From: a virus
Direction: 5' to 3' (one strand)
IMG/VR virus record: IMGVR_UViG_3300046012_000180
Span: 1-23,624 of that record
Length of the DNA stretch: 23,624 nt
Position numbers and translations under genes: made by a program. The notes under the pieces are model-generated. The model did not search any database. It saw only the letters and a program-made list of their open reading frames with translations, and was not told where the DNA came from. Below are positions 12,615 through 19,808 of the stretch, in pieces; within the stretch, counting starts at the first letter, position 1, and every line of letters begins with the position of its first letter.

Positions 12615-15290
12615 TTATTTAGCTGGGGGCTTCGACTTACCTTCCTCACCGGGCATCGGAGGCTTCGGTTCCGGTTTAGGCGGTTCCGTCGCATGTTCGA
12701 CAACTTTAGGTATCACCTTCTTCGCCACATCCGTATTCAACTTTTCCTGGTTATGCTGGTCGAAGTCGGCGGGGTTAGCGGGGATGCCACCAGCGGTGAC
12801 TACTTCTGCGGCTTCGGTCGCGGGGAGGTCTTTCACGTTAGCGGAGAAGGAGACCTTGGGGCCAGCGGGAGGCGGGGCGTTCTCGGCCTCCAATCGTTTT
12901 TGTACAGTCGTATGCTCGGTGCGATGGAGGAGTGCGTTCCTAAACGCTTCCTTCTGCTCCGGCGTACCGTTAGCAAACTTCCTACCATTAGGCCCGTTGG
13001 CCCAGTCGAATATCACCTCCGCCTCGACCTCGTGATTCTCGGAGTCGTCTTGGCGTACGGGGACGGTTGATATCTCATCCGGCATCTGGGACATCTGTTG
13101 CTGGAGTTGCTGAACCATCGGCCCGGCTTGTTGTAGCTGTTGGGTCTCCTCGAGCGTAGCAATCCCCGCCTGCGCCTTCATCGCGTGTTGCTGCATCCCA
13201 GCCTGGGCCTGCTGCAACGCCTGCATTGCCATCATTTTCTGCGGATTGGGCATGGGGCCGGAGCGAAGGAGGACTTCTAACTCACCTTCTTGCTTGTCCA
13301 CCGAGTCCGCACCGGTAATCTTAAACTCCGGAATGTGAATAGCCGACTTAACTTCCTTCAGATTCTTAGGCGAGAGAATGAGAGATGAGAACTCGGTAGA
13401 CGGGGCTTGCATGGCGGAGTCGATCAGCGCCATCACCCTCGTTTCCTTCTGTGACCAGCTCTCAGGGAATTCGGAGTTGGCTTCTGGATAACACAGCACA
13501 TTCCCCTTCAACTTATTCAACTTGACCGACACCCTCCCCTTACCCGGAATCACATCGTTGATGTCTTTGTTAGCGCAACGGGCGATGAGTGAAACAGCTT
13601 GGCGTGCGGCGGTAGCGAACATACCCTGGATAGCATTCCACGGACAGCCCATGCGTTGGAGGGCTTGGTCGCGTTGGGTAGCGACACCTTCTGATCCAAC
13701 CTGCCCACTAATCTGGGCACCGAAGAGGGATGGGAGGGCACCGCTAATCTGCTCGGAGAGATTAGTGATTAGCCACTGTACAAATTGGAATAACTGTGGG
13801 TTGGGCGTCGGCGTCGGCTCAACGAATATCAACTGGTCAACTGACCGACCGGGCTGAGACTGGAATCCTGCTATTGTCCCCGGTATATTCGTCTGACTCT
13901 TCAACGCCTCGATATTAAACGCATCCGTGTCCATCCATTTCTTAGGCACGGTACGTTTGAAGTAGTCGAGCGCGAGAGAGACTAGTTCGTTAATGTAGTC
14001 TTGGATGGGGAGTAGTGAATCCCCCATCGCTCGGCGGTTTTGGCCGGAGCCGGGGAAAGGGTGTCCAACTTCTAAGTGATCCTCAATACATTCGTTGCGA
14101 GCGAAACAAAACTCCGTTGCGGCTTTGACTAGGCATACTCCGTCTGGAAACTTACCCAACAACTCCTCCCGAACCTCATCCTTCACCTTCTCTGAATAAA
14201 ACGACGATCGTCGAATGTAACCATACTTAATTACTACGTGAGAGTTGATGCTGTCGCCAGTGACGTATTGTCCAGGTATCGCCTGTCGCACGTTCTCGCG
14301 CCCGACTCGTCGTAACTCCGTCTCTCCACTCCCGTCTCCACCCCCGTGTATTTTCTCTTTCATCCACGGGAACTGGGCGCGGGCGAGTGCATTATCCGTA
14401 TCTACATAAATCGAAATCTGCCCCATCTGGGATATGTTATCTACGTTGATCGGGACTTTGTGTTCCAACTTACCAAGTGCCCGAGTCCTTACTCGACCAC
14501 GCGGCTTCTTACCCTGCAACGGAGACTGGTTCGTAATCCCGTACATCTGATCGCCGGTTTGGTCGATAGGCTGCACATCCGGCATCATCGCGTCTTCGAT
14601 AGAGGTGGGTTCGTCCTCTTCCTCGTAACCGTACTCGTCACCGTTTAGCTCGTAGAATGTCCAGAGTAGAACGCGGTCGTCAGTCCAGAAGTATCCAGCG
14701 ATGTCCCTCACTAACGAATGTAAGTTATTATTCTTAGCCCATATTCCTTCTAGATCATCCGCCACTTCCTGCATGTCGGTGTCGGGTGCCCAGTCGGGGT
14801 TAGCGGGAAAGAATTGTACACCAGGAACTTTGATCGACAGCGCAGCAGTAATGATCTCCCTTTTCTCTCCATAGACATTTGTGGCGTACAGATTCGCCTG
14901 CATCTTCTGGTTCCACGCACTATATCCTGTACCCGCACCCGGCATCGACCAGCCACCGTTACGTTCTCGGAGGAGGAATTGATAACCGCGATCATAATGT
15001 CGGGCTTTCCACGTTTGCTCGATAGAGATACGGTCAGGCGCAACGTCCGATTTCTCGAACAGCGAGTCGAGTTCCATCAACGCAGACTTAGCGGCTTCGG
15101 AAAGAGGGGAGAGGTCACGGAGGCCGTCGTCTTCATATTCATCGGGAATCCATATCTCACCCTCGGACATGTAGTGAGGTTCTGGGACGAATATGAACGC
15201 ACAATGCTGCCCAATTTCAGACGCATCAAACCCACCCTGTTCGTCGGTCACCTGCACATCACGAGAACCGGTCTGATCTAGGTCATTCAT
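12615..15290 (-). CDS. Portal protein
   Basis: 891 residues, in the size range of portals of short-tailed phages such as P22 (about 725) but longer. The first 60 residues are polar and acidic. The body contains a stem/clip region with SLVRDIAGYFWTDDRVLLWT, NRRAMGDSLLPIQDYINEL and a helix LFQFVQWLITNLSEQISGAL, followed by SGQVGSEGVATQRDQALQRM, a segment I associate with the long portal helix region. Residues about 690-750 form a Gln-rich coiled coil (MMAMQALQQAQAGMQQHAMK), like the barrel of P22-type portals. The tail is Pro/Lys-rich and disordered. It forms the ring at one vertex through which DNA enters. It starts directly after the stop of the 51-aa gene (TAG-ATG), so translation is coupled. 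Assignment by order, size and helical pattern. Confidence 0.88.
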   Translation of the reverse strand: MNDLDQTGSRDVQVTDEQGGFDASEIGQHCAFIFVPEPHYMSEGEIWIPDEYEDDGLRDLSPLSEAAKSALMELDSLFEKSDVAPDRISIEQTWKARHYDRGYQFLLRERNGGWSMPGAGTGYSAWNQKMQANLYATNVYGEKREIITAALSIKVPGVQFFPANPDWAPDTDMQEVADDLEGIWAKNNNLHSLVRDIAGYFWTDDRVLLWTFYELNGDEYGYEEEDEPTSIEDAMMPDVQPIDQTGDQMYGITNQSPLQGKKPRGRVRTRALGKLEHKVPINVDNISQMGQISIYVDTDNALARAQFPWMKEKIHGGGDGSGETELRRVGRENVRQAIPGQYVTGDSINSHVVIKYGYIRRSSFYSEKVKDEVREELLGKFPDGVCLVKAATEFCFARNECIEDHLEVGHPFPGSGQNRRAMGDSLLPIQDYINELVSLALDYFKRTVPKKWMDTDAFNIEALKSQTNIPGTIAGFQSQPGRSVDQLIFVEPTPTPNPQLFQFVQWLITNLSEQISGALPSLFGAQISGQVGSEGVATQRDQALQRMGCPWNAIQGMFATAARQAVSLIARCANKDINDVIPGKGRVSVKLNKLKGNVLCYPEANSEFPESWSQKETRVMALIDSAMQAPSTEFSSLILSPKNLKEVKSAIHIPEFKITGADSVDKQEGELEVLLRSGPMPNPQKMMAMQALQQAQAGMQQHAMKAQAGIATLEETQQLQQAGPMVQQLQQQMSQMPDEISTVPVRQDDSENHEVEAEVIFDWANGPNGRKFANGTPEQKEAFRNALLHRTEHTTVQKRLEAENAPPPAGPKVSFSANVKDLPATEAAEVVTAGGIPANPADFDQHNQEKLNTDVAKKVIPKVVEHATEPPKPEPKPPMPGEEGKSKPPAK

Positions 15291-15446
15291 CTAGGCGTGG
15301 GAGAACTTTTTCTTGGGTGGAGACTTACGGTCGGGTAATGTGGAAAAGTTAGTCGCTGAGTCCCATTCTTTCAACTTTTCCTTGCCGCCGACTTTGTCGG
15401 GATGAGCGTGAAGGTAACGTTGCTGAGCAACCGACTGGAATGGCAT
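15291..15446 (-). CDS. 51-aa basic protein upstream of portal, MPF-type
   Basis: Short gene with ATG at 15446, AGGAG six bases ahead, ending TAG directly before the portal ATG. The product begins MPFQSVAQQRYLHAHPDK and later has LKEWDSATNFSTLPDRK and a Lys-rich end. The order MPF-x-S-x-A-Q-x-R near the start, a Glu-Trp-Asp helix, then a Leu-Pro and basic tail is one I know from many small phage proteins of unknown function encoded near packaging genes. Small size, high charge and no Cys or membrane helix suggest a DNA- or protein-binding accessory. Function unknown. Confidence 0.75.
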   Translation of the reverse strand: MPFQSVAQQRYLHAHPDKVGGKEKLKEWDSATNFSTLPDRKSPPKKKFSHA

Positions 15447-15454
15447 GGTTACTC

Positions 15455-15868
15455 CTAGAGTTCTTCGATGGGATAATCATCCGCATCGTTGTCCGACATC
15501 GGAGTCTGACGCTTCCCGTCATGCGCCTCGGGATCGGGTGGCTGACCGTCGTCGTGGGAGGTTGGTGCCTCACCTCCATCCGTACTCACTTGTGCCCCAC
15601 ACTCGGGACAGGTAACCGTGTGTGCCGCTGCCGCTCCATCCCCGCCAGCATCGCCGGGGCCATGCAGGGGAGTATTAAACTTCTCTGGATGAGGATTGTT
15701 GTGAAGACGGGAGTCGGCGTTCGGCATCGACTCGTCGGACGACTTACCGTCTAACTTATTGGCCTCGGATCGGGGGCCGGGATCAACCGGGGCATTCTCT
15801 CTGTCATAGCGGCTAGTTTTGAAGCGACTACCGTAACTCTTCTCCCCGTCCTGCGTTGGAAAGCCCAT
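15455..15868 (-). CDS. Disordered acidic protein with one CPEC zinc knuckle
   Basis: 137 residues from ATG 15868, chosen because AGAGGAG stands seven bases before it; the frame is open further upstream to 15991 without a ribosome site. The protein begins MGFPTQDGEKSYGSRFKTSR, and its whole length is rich in Asp, Gly, Pro, Ser and Asn with no predicted globular core. One Cys pair (TCPECGA near residue 85) could hold half a zinc site, implying a dimer or a partner. It is encoded between the coiled-coil protein (41-bp overlap) and the 51-aa protein. Function unknown. Confidence 0.68.
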   Translation of the reverse strand: MGFPTQDGEKSYGSRFKTSRYDRENAPVDPGPRSEANKLDGKSSDESMPNADSRLHNNPHPEKFNTPLHGPGDAGGDGAAAAHTVTCPECGAQVSTDGGEAPTSHDDGQPPDPEAHDGKRQTPMSDNDADDYPIEEL

Positions 15869-16223
15869 CGTTAGTCTCCTCTGGGAGTTCCTGTTTGCGA
15901 TAGTGTTCGGCCTGTATCGCTTGCCACGTAGACGCAGGAACTTCTGACACTGAGTTGGAATCAGATCGGGGCGGAAGAGTGGAGCGACCACGCTGCGCCA
16001 ACCACCAGAAGTAGCTCGGGTCTAACTCGAATTCATCGAATTTAGCTTGGAGACGGAGGAGTTCTTGGCGGAGCGCGGCGATAGTCTGATCTCGCTCCAG
16101 TAACCTCGCTTCGTACATTGTCTGCTGATGAAACTTCTCCGTCTCAAGATGCTCGGTGAGACGGGAGCCGAATAAGTCCCGCACAAACTGTCTAATTTTC
16201 TGAGCTAAAGTTTTGTCGTCCAA
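15828..16223 (-). CDS. Coiled-coil phage protein downstream of large terminase
   Basis: 131 residues starting with TTG at 16223, supported by GAGG seven bases ahead; the start lies inside the terminase 3' end (19-bp overlap). Residues about 1-70 are nearly all helical with heptad-like Leu/Ile spacing (LLERDQTIAALRQELLRLQAK), followed by an aromatic turn SYFWWLAQRG and a polar tail. This helical-hairpin build with a WW turn is seen in small accessory proteins of the packaging region, but I do not recognise a family. The 3' part contains, in coding sequence, an 11-base stretch identical to the late motif left half (15952-15962), about 85 bases upstream of the next start. Confidence 0.68.
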   Translation of the reverse strand: MDDKTLAQKIRQFVRDLFGSRLTEHLETEKFHQQTMYEARLLERDQTIAALRQELLRLQAKFDEFELDPSYFWWLAQRGRSTLPPRSDSNSVSEVPASTWQAIQAEHYRKQELPEETNDGLSNAGRGEELR

Positions 16224-17875
16224 TGGGGCACCTCAATTTGGCGAAATTCATCCCTTACATGTTGCGCCTGATATAGTTTCTTTTGGAGAAAAAAGTGTCG
16301 GGCGAATCTGTCTTCAATCCCCTCCGCCTCCGCCAGCGCCCTCCTCTCCGCTGGCTCGCCGCGTTCCTTCCAGAGGCCGTAGAGTCCGTAGCGGAACGCA
16401 TCATACCTATCATCCGCTGCTGAATCCGTCTTCACCACATCGTCCAGACGTTTCGGATCGCGGACTAGCGTGGGGATACCTTGAATGATACCCTGACACG
16501 ATGACAGTACGACTAGCCGTCCTAACTTCAACTCGTTATACATGTGACCGGCTGACCCGATACGATCCTGCGTAGCGCGGCTCACCGGTGGCAGTCCCCG
16601 CTCGCGTAGTAACTTGGAGTAGTCGTCGGCGGGACTATGCTGCTCCATCACACGGTTAAACTTCTCGTGAGAGAAGAATATGGCTTGTATCTTACACCGC
16701 TGACCACTAATCTCTTTATGCTGAGGGTGGGACTCTGGTAACCGAGGGTAGTAGGCGTTCGCGTTGATTAGGTCAGCAAACTCCACACTCGACAACCCAG
16801 TCTTCTCCGGCGCGATTTCCTTGAAGCAGACTGTCTTCATTCGGTAGTCACTATTCTTCTCCCCATCCTCCGTCGTTGCGCCATGTCGCACCAGTGCTTT
16901 GGTGAATAAGTAGAACGCGTTGTGGTGACCAACGCCCCAATCCTGCCCTCCCACCACCGGCTGCCACGGCTGCCATATCACCGCCTCGGGGTCTTCGCGG
17001 AGGTTAACCACGTGATACTCCGGCGTCCAGCACTCGAAGAACTGTCCTTCTACATCACCGATGTACCCCTCCAACAACTTCTTCCTCAGACTCGGTGACA
17101 ACCTCATCAACCGCGTCACATACGCTGGGTCGCGTAGTAAATACGCTTTGTTATCCAGAACCGTCGAATGATTGGAGAAGTAGTCCTTCGGATGATAAAC
17201 ACACACCCACTCCCCAGCCACCTCCGCCAGCCACCTCCCGTCCTTCGCCCGCCTCATCCCCTCCATCGGCTCCCACGGGCGCTTATCAATGAAGATAGTC
17301 TTATAAAACTGCCACCACGCACCGATGGGGTTGGTGCAGCCGACGATGGCTGGGAGTGGGAGGTTACCATGCTCGTCCGGCTGACAGCCGACGTTTACAA
17401 TGTTACTGGTGATTAAACGTTGCCAGACGGTGGGGGAAAACTGGGCACACTCGTCAACGAGTATGTACGGATAACCTGTACCTAAATACTTCTCAATATC
17501 CCGCTCGGCTCCAGTCGAACACCCACCAAACACAATCCTACTCCCGTTTACAAATGTCGCAACCTTACTTCCCTTATTGAAGTCGAACAACTCCTTAGGC
17601 ACGATGGCGTGGAGATCGTTAATCACACCCTCGTCCAACTCCTTCACCGTGCGCCGGAGGGCAAGAATGGAGCAGCCTGGGTAGCGTAGACAGTATTCTT
17701 GGATACCGTACGCGAGCTTCCCAAGCGTCTTCCCCGACCGCCGTCCTCCCAACTCCAACGTCTGCTGCGCCCGGAGCTGAAGATACGGCACACCTCCCCT
17801 GTCCATCCACTCAAACGCTCGGGTTTGGCTAGGCTGGTAATCGAATTTGAATTTGGATTCGGGGGTGCGGCTCAT
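16205..17875 (-). CDS. terL: Terminase large subunit (DNA packaging ATPase-nuclease)
   Basis: 556 residues, a usual length. N-terminal ATPase: Walker A GGRRSGKT (residues 43-50), Walker B YILVDEC with Asp141 and Glu142, and a coupling-motif-like CTNP near 180. C-terminal RNase H-like nuclease: first acidic residue in GGQDWGVG (Asp312) and a final acidic pair in DDRYDAFRYG near residue 510. It pumps genome DNA into the procapsid through the portal and cuts it. Its ATG overlaps the stop of the 17872-18141 gene (ATGA), with no ribosome site of its own, so it is translationally coupled. Its 3' end overlaps the next gene. All essential motifs look intact. Confidence 0.95.
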   Translation of the reverse strand: MSRTPESKFKFDYQPSQTRAFEWMDRGGVPYLQLRAQQTLELGGRRSGKTLGKLAYGIQEYCLRYPGCSILALRRTVKELDEGVINDLHAIVPKELFDFNKGSKVATFVNGSRIVFGGCSTGAERDIEKYLGTGYPYILVDECAQFSPTVWQRLITSNIVNVGCQPDEHGNLPLPAIVGCTNPIGAWWQFYKTIFIDKRPWEPMEGMRRAKDGRWLAEVAGEWVCVYHPKDYFSNHSTVLDNKAYLLRDPAYVTRLMRLSPSLRKKLLEGYIGDVEGQFFECWTPEYHVVNLREDPEAVIWQPWQPVVGGQDWGVGHHNAFYLFTKALVRHGATTEDGEKNSDYRMKTVCFKEIAPEKTGLSSVEFADLINANAYYPRLPESHPQHKEISGQRCKIQAIFFSHEKFNRVMEQHSPADDYSKLLRERGLPPVSRATQDRIGSAGHMYNELKLGRLVVLSSCQGIIQGIPTLVRDPKRLDDVVKTDSAADDRYDAFRYGLYGLWKERGEPAERRALAEAEGIEDRFARHFFLQKKLYQAQHVRDEFRQIEVPHWTTKL

Positions 17876-18141
17876 GCGTTACCGGGTGGGGTGGTCTCCG
17901 TCGCAATTTCACGCTGACGTTGGGCGTAGTAGTCCTTCGCGGCCTGTTCGAGGAGAGGGAGAGGGACGAATTTCTCTAGAATAAAACGATGGCAGCCGAG
18001 CACCTCAGCCTGTGTATTCGTAGCCCGCCGCAACGCATTAAACGCTTCCTGCAACTCTACAATGTTAGCGACCATCTCCCCGCACGCTTGCTCGAACTCG
18101 TTACGGTTAATCCGCTCAATCCCGTTCGTATCACCGCTCAT
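17872..18141 (-). CDS. Small helical protein between terminase genes
   Basis: 89 residues, nearly all helical: residues 10-45 (NRNEFEQACGEMVANIVELQ...) and 55-80 (LPLLEQAAKDYYAQRQREI). GGAGG lies seven bases before the ATG at 18141, and both ends overlap neighbours by 4 bp. It directly precedes the large terminase, a usual place for the small terminase, but the length is short and no DNA-binding helix-turn-helix is evident. It may be the small terminase itself, a second subunit, or an accessory protein; the 18138-18599 product is my first choice for small terminase. Confidence 0.7.
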   Translation of the reverse strand: MSGDTNGIERINRNEFEQACGEMVANIVELQEAFNALRRATNTQAEVLGCHRFILEKFVPLPLLEQAAKDYYAQRQREIATETTPPGNA

Positions 18142-18599
18142 TTATCATCCTCCAAAATTTCAGCATCTATAAATTCTGGCCGACCCTCCGCAGCAGGTAA
18201 CTCTCGTTTCGGTACTCCCTCCAACCCTCCCCTCTCAACAAACACCACCTGAAACCCACCCTTCATCGCCTCCAACTCATCCGGGGCTGGCTTAGGTTTA
18301 TCAAATCCGTACGCAAATAGCAATTCAATACTGGCCTTGGCCTGACCTGACCTCGGATCAGTTCCCATCCTAAACAACGACTCCAACGCACTCTGTAACC
18401 TCGGACATGGGTCTTTCGACTTCGGGTCTTGGGCACGAAGAAACTTCTGCACCCGTTTCTGAATAATCTGATTATTATCCTTCTGCTTGGCGCGACCACG
18501 TTTGGGTAGGTTAGGTTGCCGGGCGGGTGGGAGTAACGCCGCAGCCTCCACATCCGCCGCATCCTCCGTCCAGTCTTTATGCTTGGTCATGGGGATCAC
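18138..18599 (-). CDS. Small terminase subunit candidate
   Basis: 153 residues. The basic N-terminal part (RQPNLPKRGRAKQKDNNQII) is followed by helices RLQSALESLFRMGTDPRSGQ and ASIELLFAYGFDKPKPAPDE, then a short beta segment FQVVFVERGG and an acidic end. The layout of basic arm, helical central part with Gly-x-Ala-Lys-Ala, Lys-Pro turn and beta C-terminus resembles small terminases of environmental phages that end in a short beta strand. Two genes upstream of the large terminase, in the same operon. The start is taken as GTG 18599 because its GTGA overlaps the stop of the upstream gene; ATG 18590 is the alternative. Assignment by context and pattern only. Confidence 0.72.
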   Translation of the reverse strand: MIPMTKHKDWTEDAADVEAAALLPPARQPNLPKRGRAKQKDNNQIIQKRVQKFLRAQDPKSKDPCPRLQSALESLFRMGTDPRSGQAKASIELLFAYGFDKPKPAPDELEAMKGGFQVVFVERGGLEGVPKRELPAAEGRPEFIDAEILEDDK

Positions 18600-18964
18600 G
18601 GATACACAGTGCCCTTCTTAATCTGGGCGTGGATGTGTTCATTGGGAGTGTTAGGGGCTTCGAGGAAGCAGTAAAACTGGTCGATCGGGAGCAGGGCAAT
18701 CAAACAATTCAACACAACAGTCTTATCTGCCGGGGCCAAACTATTCGTCCTCAGATCATACGCCTCGCCTCGGTGGTGAGGATCGTCAAAGCCGGAGTGG
18801 ACACCGTCGCACGCTGAGGTGATAACTAAGTCCACCCCCGCTCGCCGGGCCGTAGTCTCGATCGCACCCAGTATCCGAAACCCGGCTGGGGCGATCACCT
18901 TGAAATCTACACCATCCTTCACCCGCACGACTCTATTCACTTTCTCCTCCACGGTCGAGTCCAC
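18596..18964 (-). CDS. M15-type zinc peptidase (D-Ala-D-Ala carboxypeptidase-like, lysis candidate)
   Basis: 122 residues. It carries DPHHRGEAYD (residues 61-70), matching the SxHxxGxAxD zinc motif of M15 peptidases with Asp in place of Ser, and NEHIH near the end, where Glu109 and His112 fit the E-x-x-H catalytic and third-ligand pair. The stretch ITSACDGVHSG before the zinc motif matches the usual Ser-containing strand. These enzymes cut peptidoglycan stem peptides, so an endolysin or a wall-remodelling role is likely. No signal peptide. GTG 18964 is the longest start; GTG 18940, directly preceded by GGAGGAG, would give 114 residues and is a good alternative. Its stop overlaps the next start (GTGA). 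Confidence 0.82.
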   Translation of the reverse strand: MDSTVEEKVNRVVRVKDGVDFKVIAPAGFRILGAIETTARRAGVDLVITSACDGVHSGFDDPHHRGEAYDLRTNSLAPADKTVVLNCLIALLPIDQFYCFLEAPNTPNEHIHAQIKKGTVYP

Positions 18965-18997
18965 ATTAACATAACCGCAAGTCCCGCTAAATATAAT

Positions 18998-19246
18998 TTA
19001 CTTGTCACTCACCCTCCCCACACGATACACTCCACAGTTAGGATCATAGGTTGCAAAAATGTGCCGAATCTCACTGTGCGCTTTATCTGGCCGTCCGTCC
19101 ACCATCGGCACCCACAACTCCACCTTACTCAAATCCACTTTCAAACACTCACTCCCGGTCACGACTAACCATCCCCTCTGCTCCCCCGCCCACACTGACC
19201 CTAACGCGACCAATACTACTCCAACTACTCTCCCCACCCTACCCAT
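18998..19246 (-). CDS. Small exported protein, first gene of the late block
   Basis: 82 residues. MGRVGRVVGVVLVALGSVWA is a basic then hydrophobic leader with a likely cut after VWA; the remaining 60 residues hold two Cys (GSECLKVDL and DPNCGVYRV) that could form a disulfide and an aromatic middle (VELWVPMVDGRPD). There is no lipobox Cys at the cut site. Size and export signal would suit an envelope or lysis accessory next to the M15 peptidase, which is inference. The ATG at 19246 has no close ribosome site (AGGAG is 19 bases away). Late motif copies lie upstream at 19277-19287 and inside the coding sequence at 19033-19045. Confidence 0.65.
   Translation of the reverse strand: MGRVGRVVGVVLVALGSVWAGEQRGWLVVTGSECLKVDLSKVELWVPMVDGRPDKAHSEIRHIFATYDPNCGVYRVGRVSDK
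19033..19045 (-). promoter_or_regulatory. Late junction motif, copy 6 (inside a gene, ahead of the M15 gene)
   Basis: Minus strand reads ATGATCCTAACTGTGGAGTG. It agrees with copy 2 at 16 of 20 positions (TGAT-C-AACTGT-G-GTG). It lies in the coding sequence of the first late gene, about 70 to 90 bases upstream of the M15 peptidase start, so it could serve peptidase and terminase genes. The coding constraint (YDPNCGVYRV) makes chance similarity less surprising here. Confidence 0.4.
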
Positions 19247-19276
19247 AATTTACGCTTGTTAAACTCCTATACTCCC

Positions 19277-19287
19277 ACGTCTATATC
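19277..19287 (-). promoter_or_regulatory. Late motif relative ahead of the first late gene
   Basis: Minus strand reads TTGATATAGACGTGGGAG. It shares GATATAGAC with the portal-scaffold copy and TTGATAT with the capsid copy, but lacks the T after AC. It stands 31 bases upstream of the 19246 start, where the first late promoter is expected. Confidence 0.35.
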
Positions 19288-19379
19288 AATCCACCACTCT
19301 ATTTATGCGCCAGACTATGAATTATCATATTTCTCCAGTTGACGTGGGTAAAGTTGGATTCGCTTGTTAAAGCTTATAA

Positions 19380-19397
19380 AATGGTAAATTTTCCATT
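19380..19397. promoter_or_regulatory. Operator-like dyad
   Basis: AATGG-T-AAATTT-T-CCATT is an 18-base dyad with a single mismatched pair. It directly follows a TATAAA box at 19375-19380. Such a dyad fits a dimeric repressor site; no partner is proven. Confidence 0.4.
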
Positions 19398-19611
19398 GGC
19401 ATCCGCGCCGGAGTCCCAGGAGTTCCTATGGAAGGGAAACGGGGGGTGGTCGGTCGGCTGGGAAAGCATTCCTTTGGGTCGGGCCGCGACGGTGGAGTCG
19501 GGTGAGAGTGGCGCTAGGTGCGGCGCAAACTCATGTGACTTTGGCGCGTGAGTGTGAGTTAACTCCGCGCAACCTACACGCAACACCGTCCTACTGTGGA
19601 CTAGGTGGGAC

Positions 19612-19632
19612 TAGTTATCCGGACGATAACTA
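19612..19632. repeat. Inverted repeat related to the one at 6819-6839
   Basis: TAGTTATC and GATAACTA flank a 5-base centre (CGGAC). The arms AGTTATC/GATAACT are shared with the dyad at 6819-6839, where the centre is CGCCG. No U-run on either side. Possibly a binding site of one phage protein at two places, or two unrelated hairpins. Confidence 0.45.
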
Positions 19633-19738
19633 TTCGACTCCTCCTGATCTCTCGCCACTCGCTTGACTGAGATAGCGTTAACACTGTACACGTTATGATT
19701 AATGGTAGGAATGAAGTGGATATATGATTAATTGGATT

Positions 19739-19756
19739 TCCACAGGCTGTGGATAA
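19739..19756 (+). promoter_or_regulatory. Consensus DnaA box with dyad in AT-rich DNA (origin candidate)
   Basis: TGTGGATAA at 19748-19756 is the exact complement of the DnaA box TTATCCACA. It forms the right half of a 15-base dyad TCCACAG-G-CTGTGGA (19739-19753). Around 95 bases on both sides are A/T-rich, with repeated ATTAATT. It lies at the switch of transcription direction. A single box is weak proof of an origin. Confidence 0.4.
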
Positions 19757-19773
19757 TTAATTGAATTATTCGC

Positions 19774-19802
19774 TTGACAAGTGTGGTCACTTGGGATAGA
19801 CT
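19774..19802 (+). promoter_or_regulatory. Main early promoter, with a dyad in its spacer
   Basis: Perfect -35 TTGACA (19774-19779), 17-base spacer, -10 TAGACT (19797-19802, four of six). Expected transcript start falls at about the A of the ATG at 19809, so the mRNA is probably leaderless. The spacer holds AAGTG-TGGT-CACTT, an inverted repeat, and TGTGGTCACTTG (19782-19793), which recurs with two changes in the promoter at 23072-23099. Repression by the ribbon-helix-helix product is a natural guess. Confidence 0.7.
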
Positions 19803-19808
19803 GGCACC

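Larger units (their letters stand above)
19247..19808. other. Divergent intergenic region between late and early blocks
   Basis: 562 bases without a convincing gene. From left: a late-motif relative (19277-19287); a short AT-rich stretch with the operator-like dyad (19380-19397); a G/C-rich stretch 19400-19620 with no recognised element; a dyad at 19612-19632; an AT-rich stretch about 19680-19775 with a consensus DnaA box and dyad (19739-19756); and the early promoter (19774-19802). The octamer TCGCTTGA or TTCGCTTG appears three times, near 19357, 19660 and 19770. An open frame on the plus strand at 19339-19551 has no ribosome site or protein-like composition. Confidence 0.6.

Noticed and set aside
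15952-15962. GATTCCAACTC on the minus strand, identical to the left half of the late junction element, 85 bases before the 15868 start
   Set aside because: It lies within coding sequence, the right half (GTA) is lost, and it is not at a junction. Kept only as a possible degenerate copy.
19247-19340. A standard host-type promoter for the late block ahead of 19246
   Set aside because: No -35/-10 pair with acceptable spacing could be found on the minus strand; only the late-motif relative at 19277-19287 is present.
19339-19551. Open frame of 70 codons on the plus strand in the divergent intergenic region
   Set aside because: TTG start, no ribosome site, Gly/Ser/Glu-rich composition without domain character, and the opposite strand is also open.
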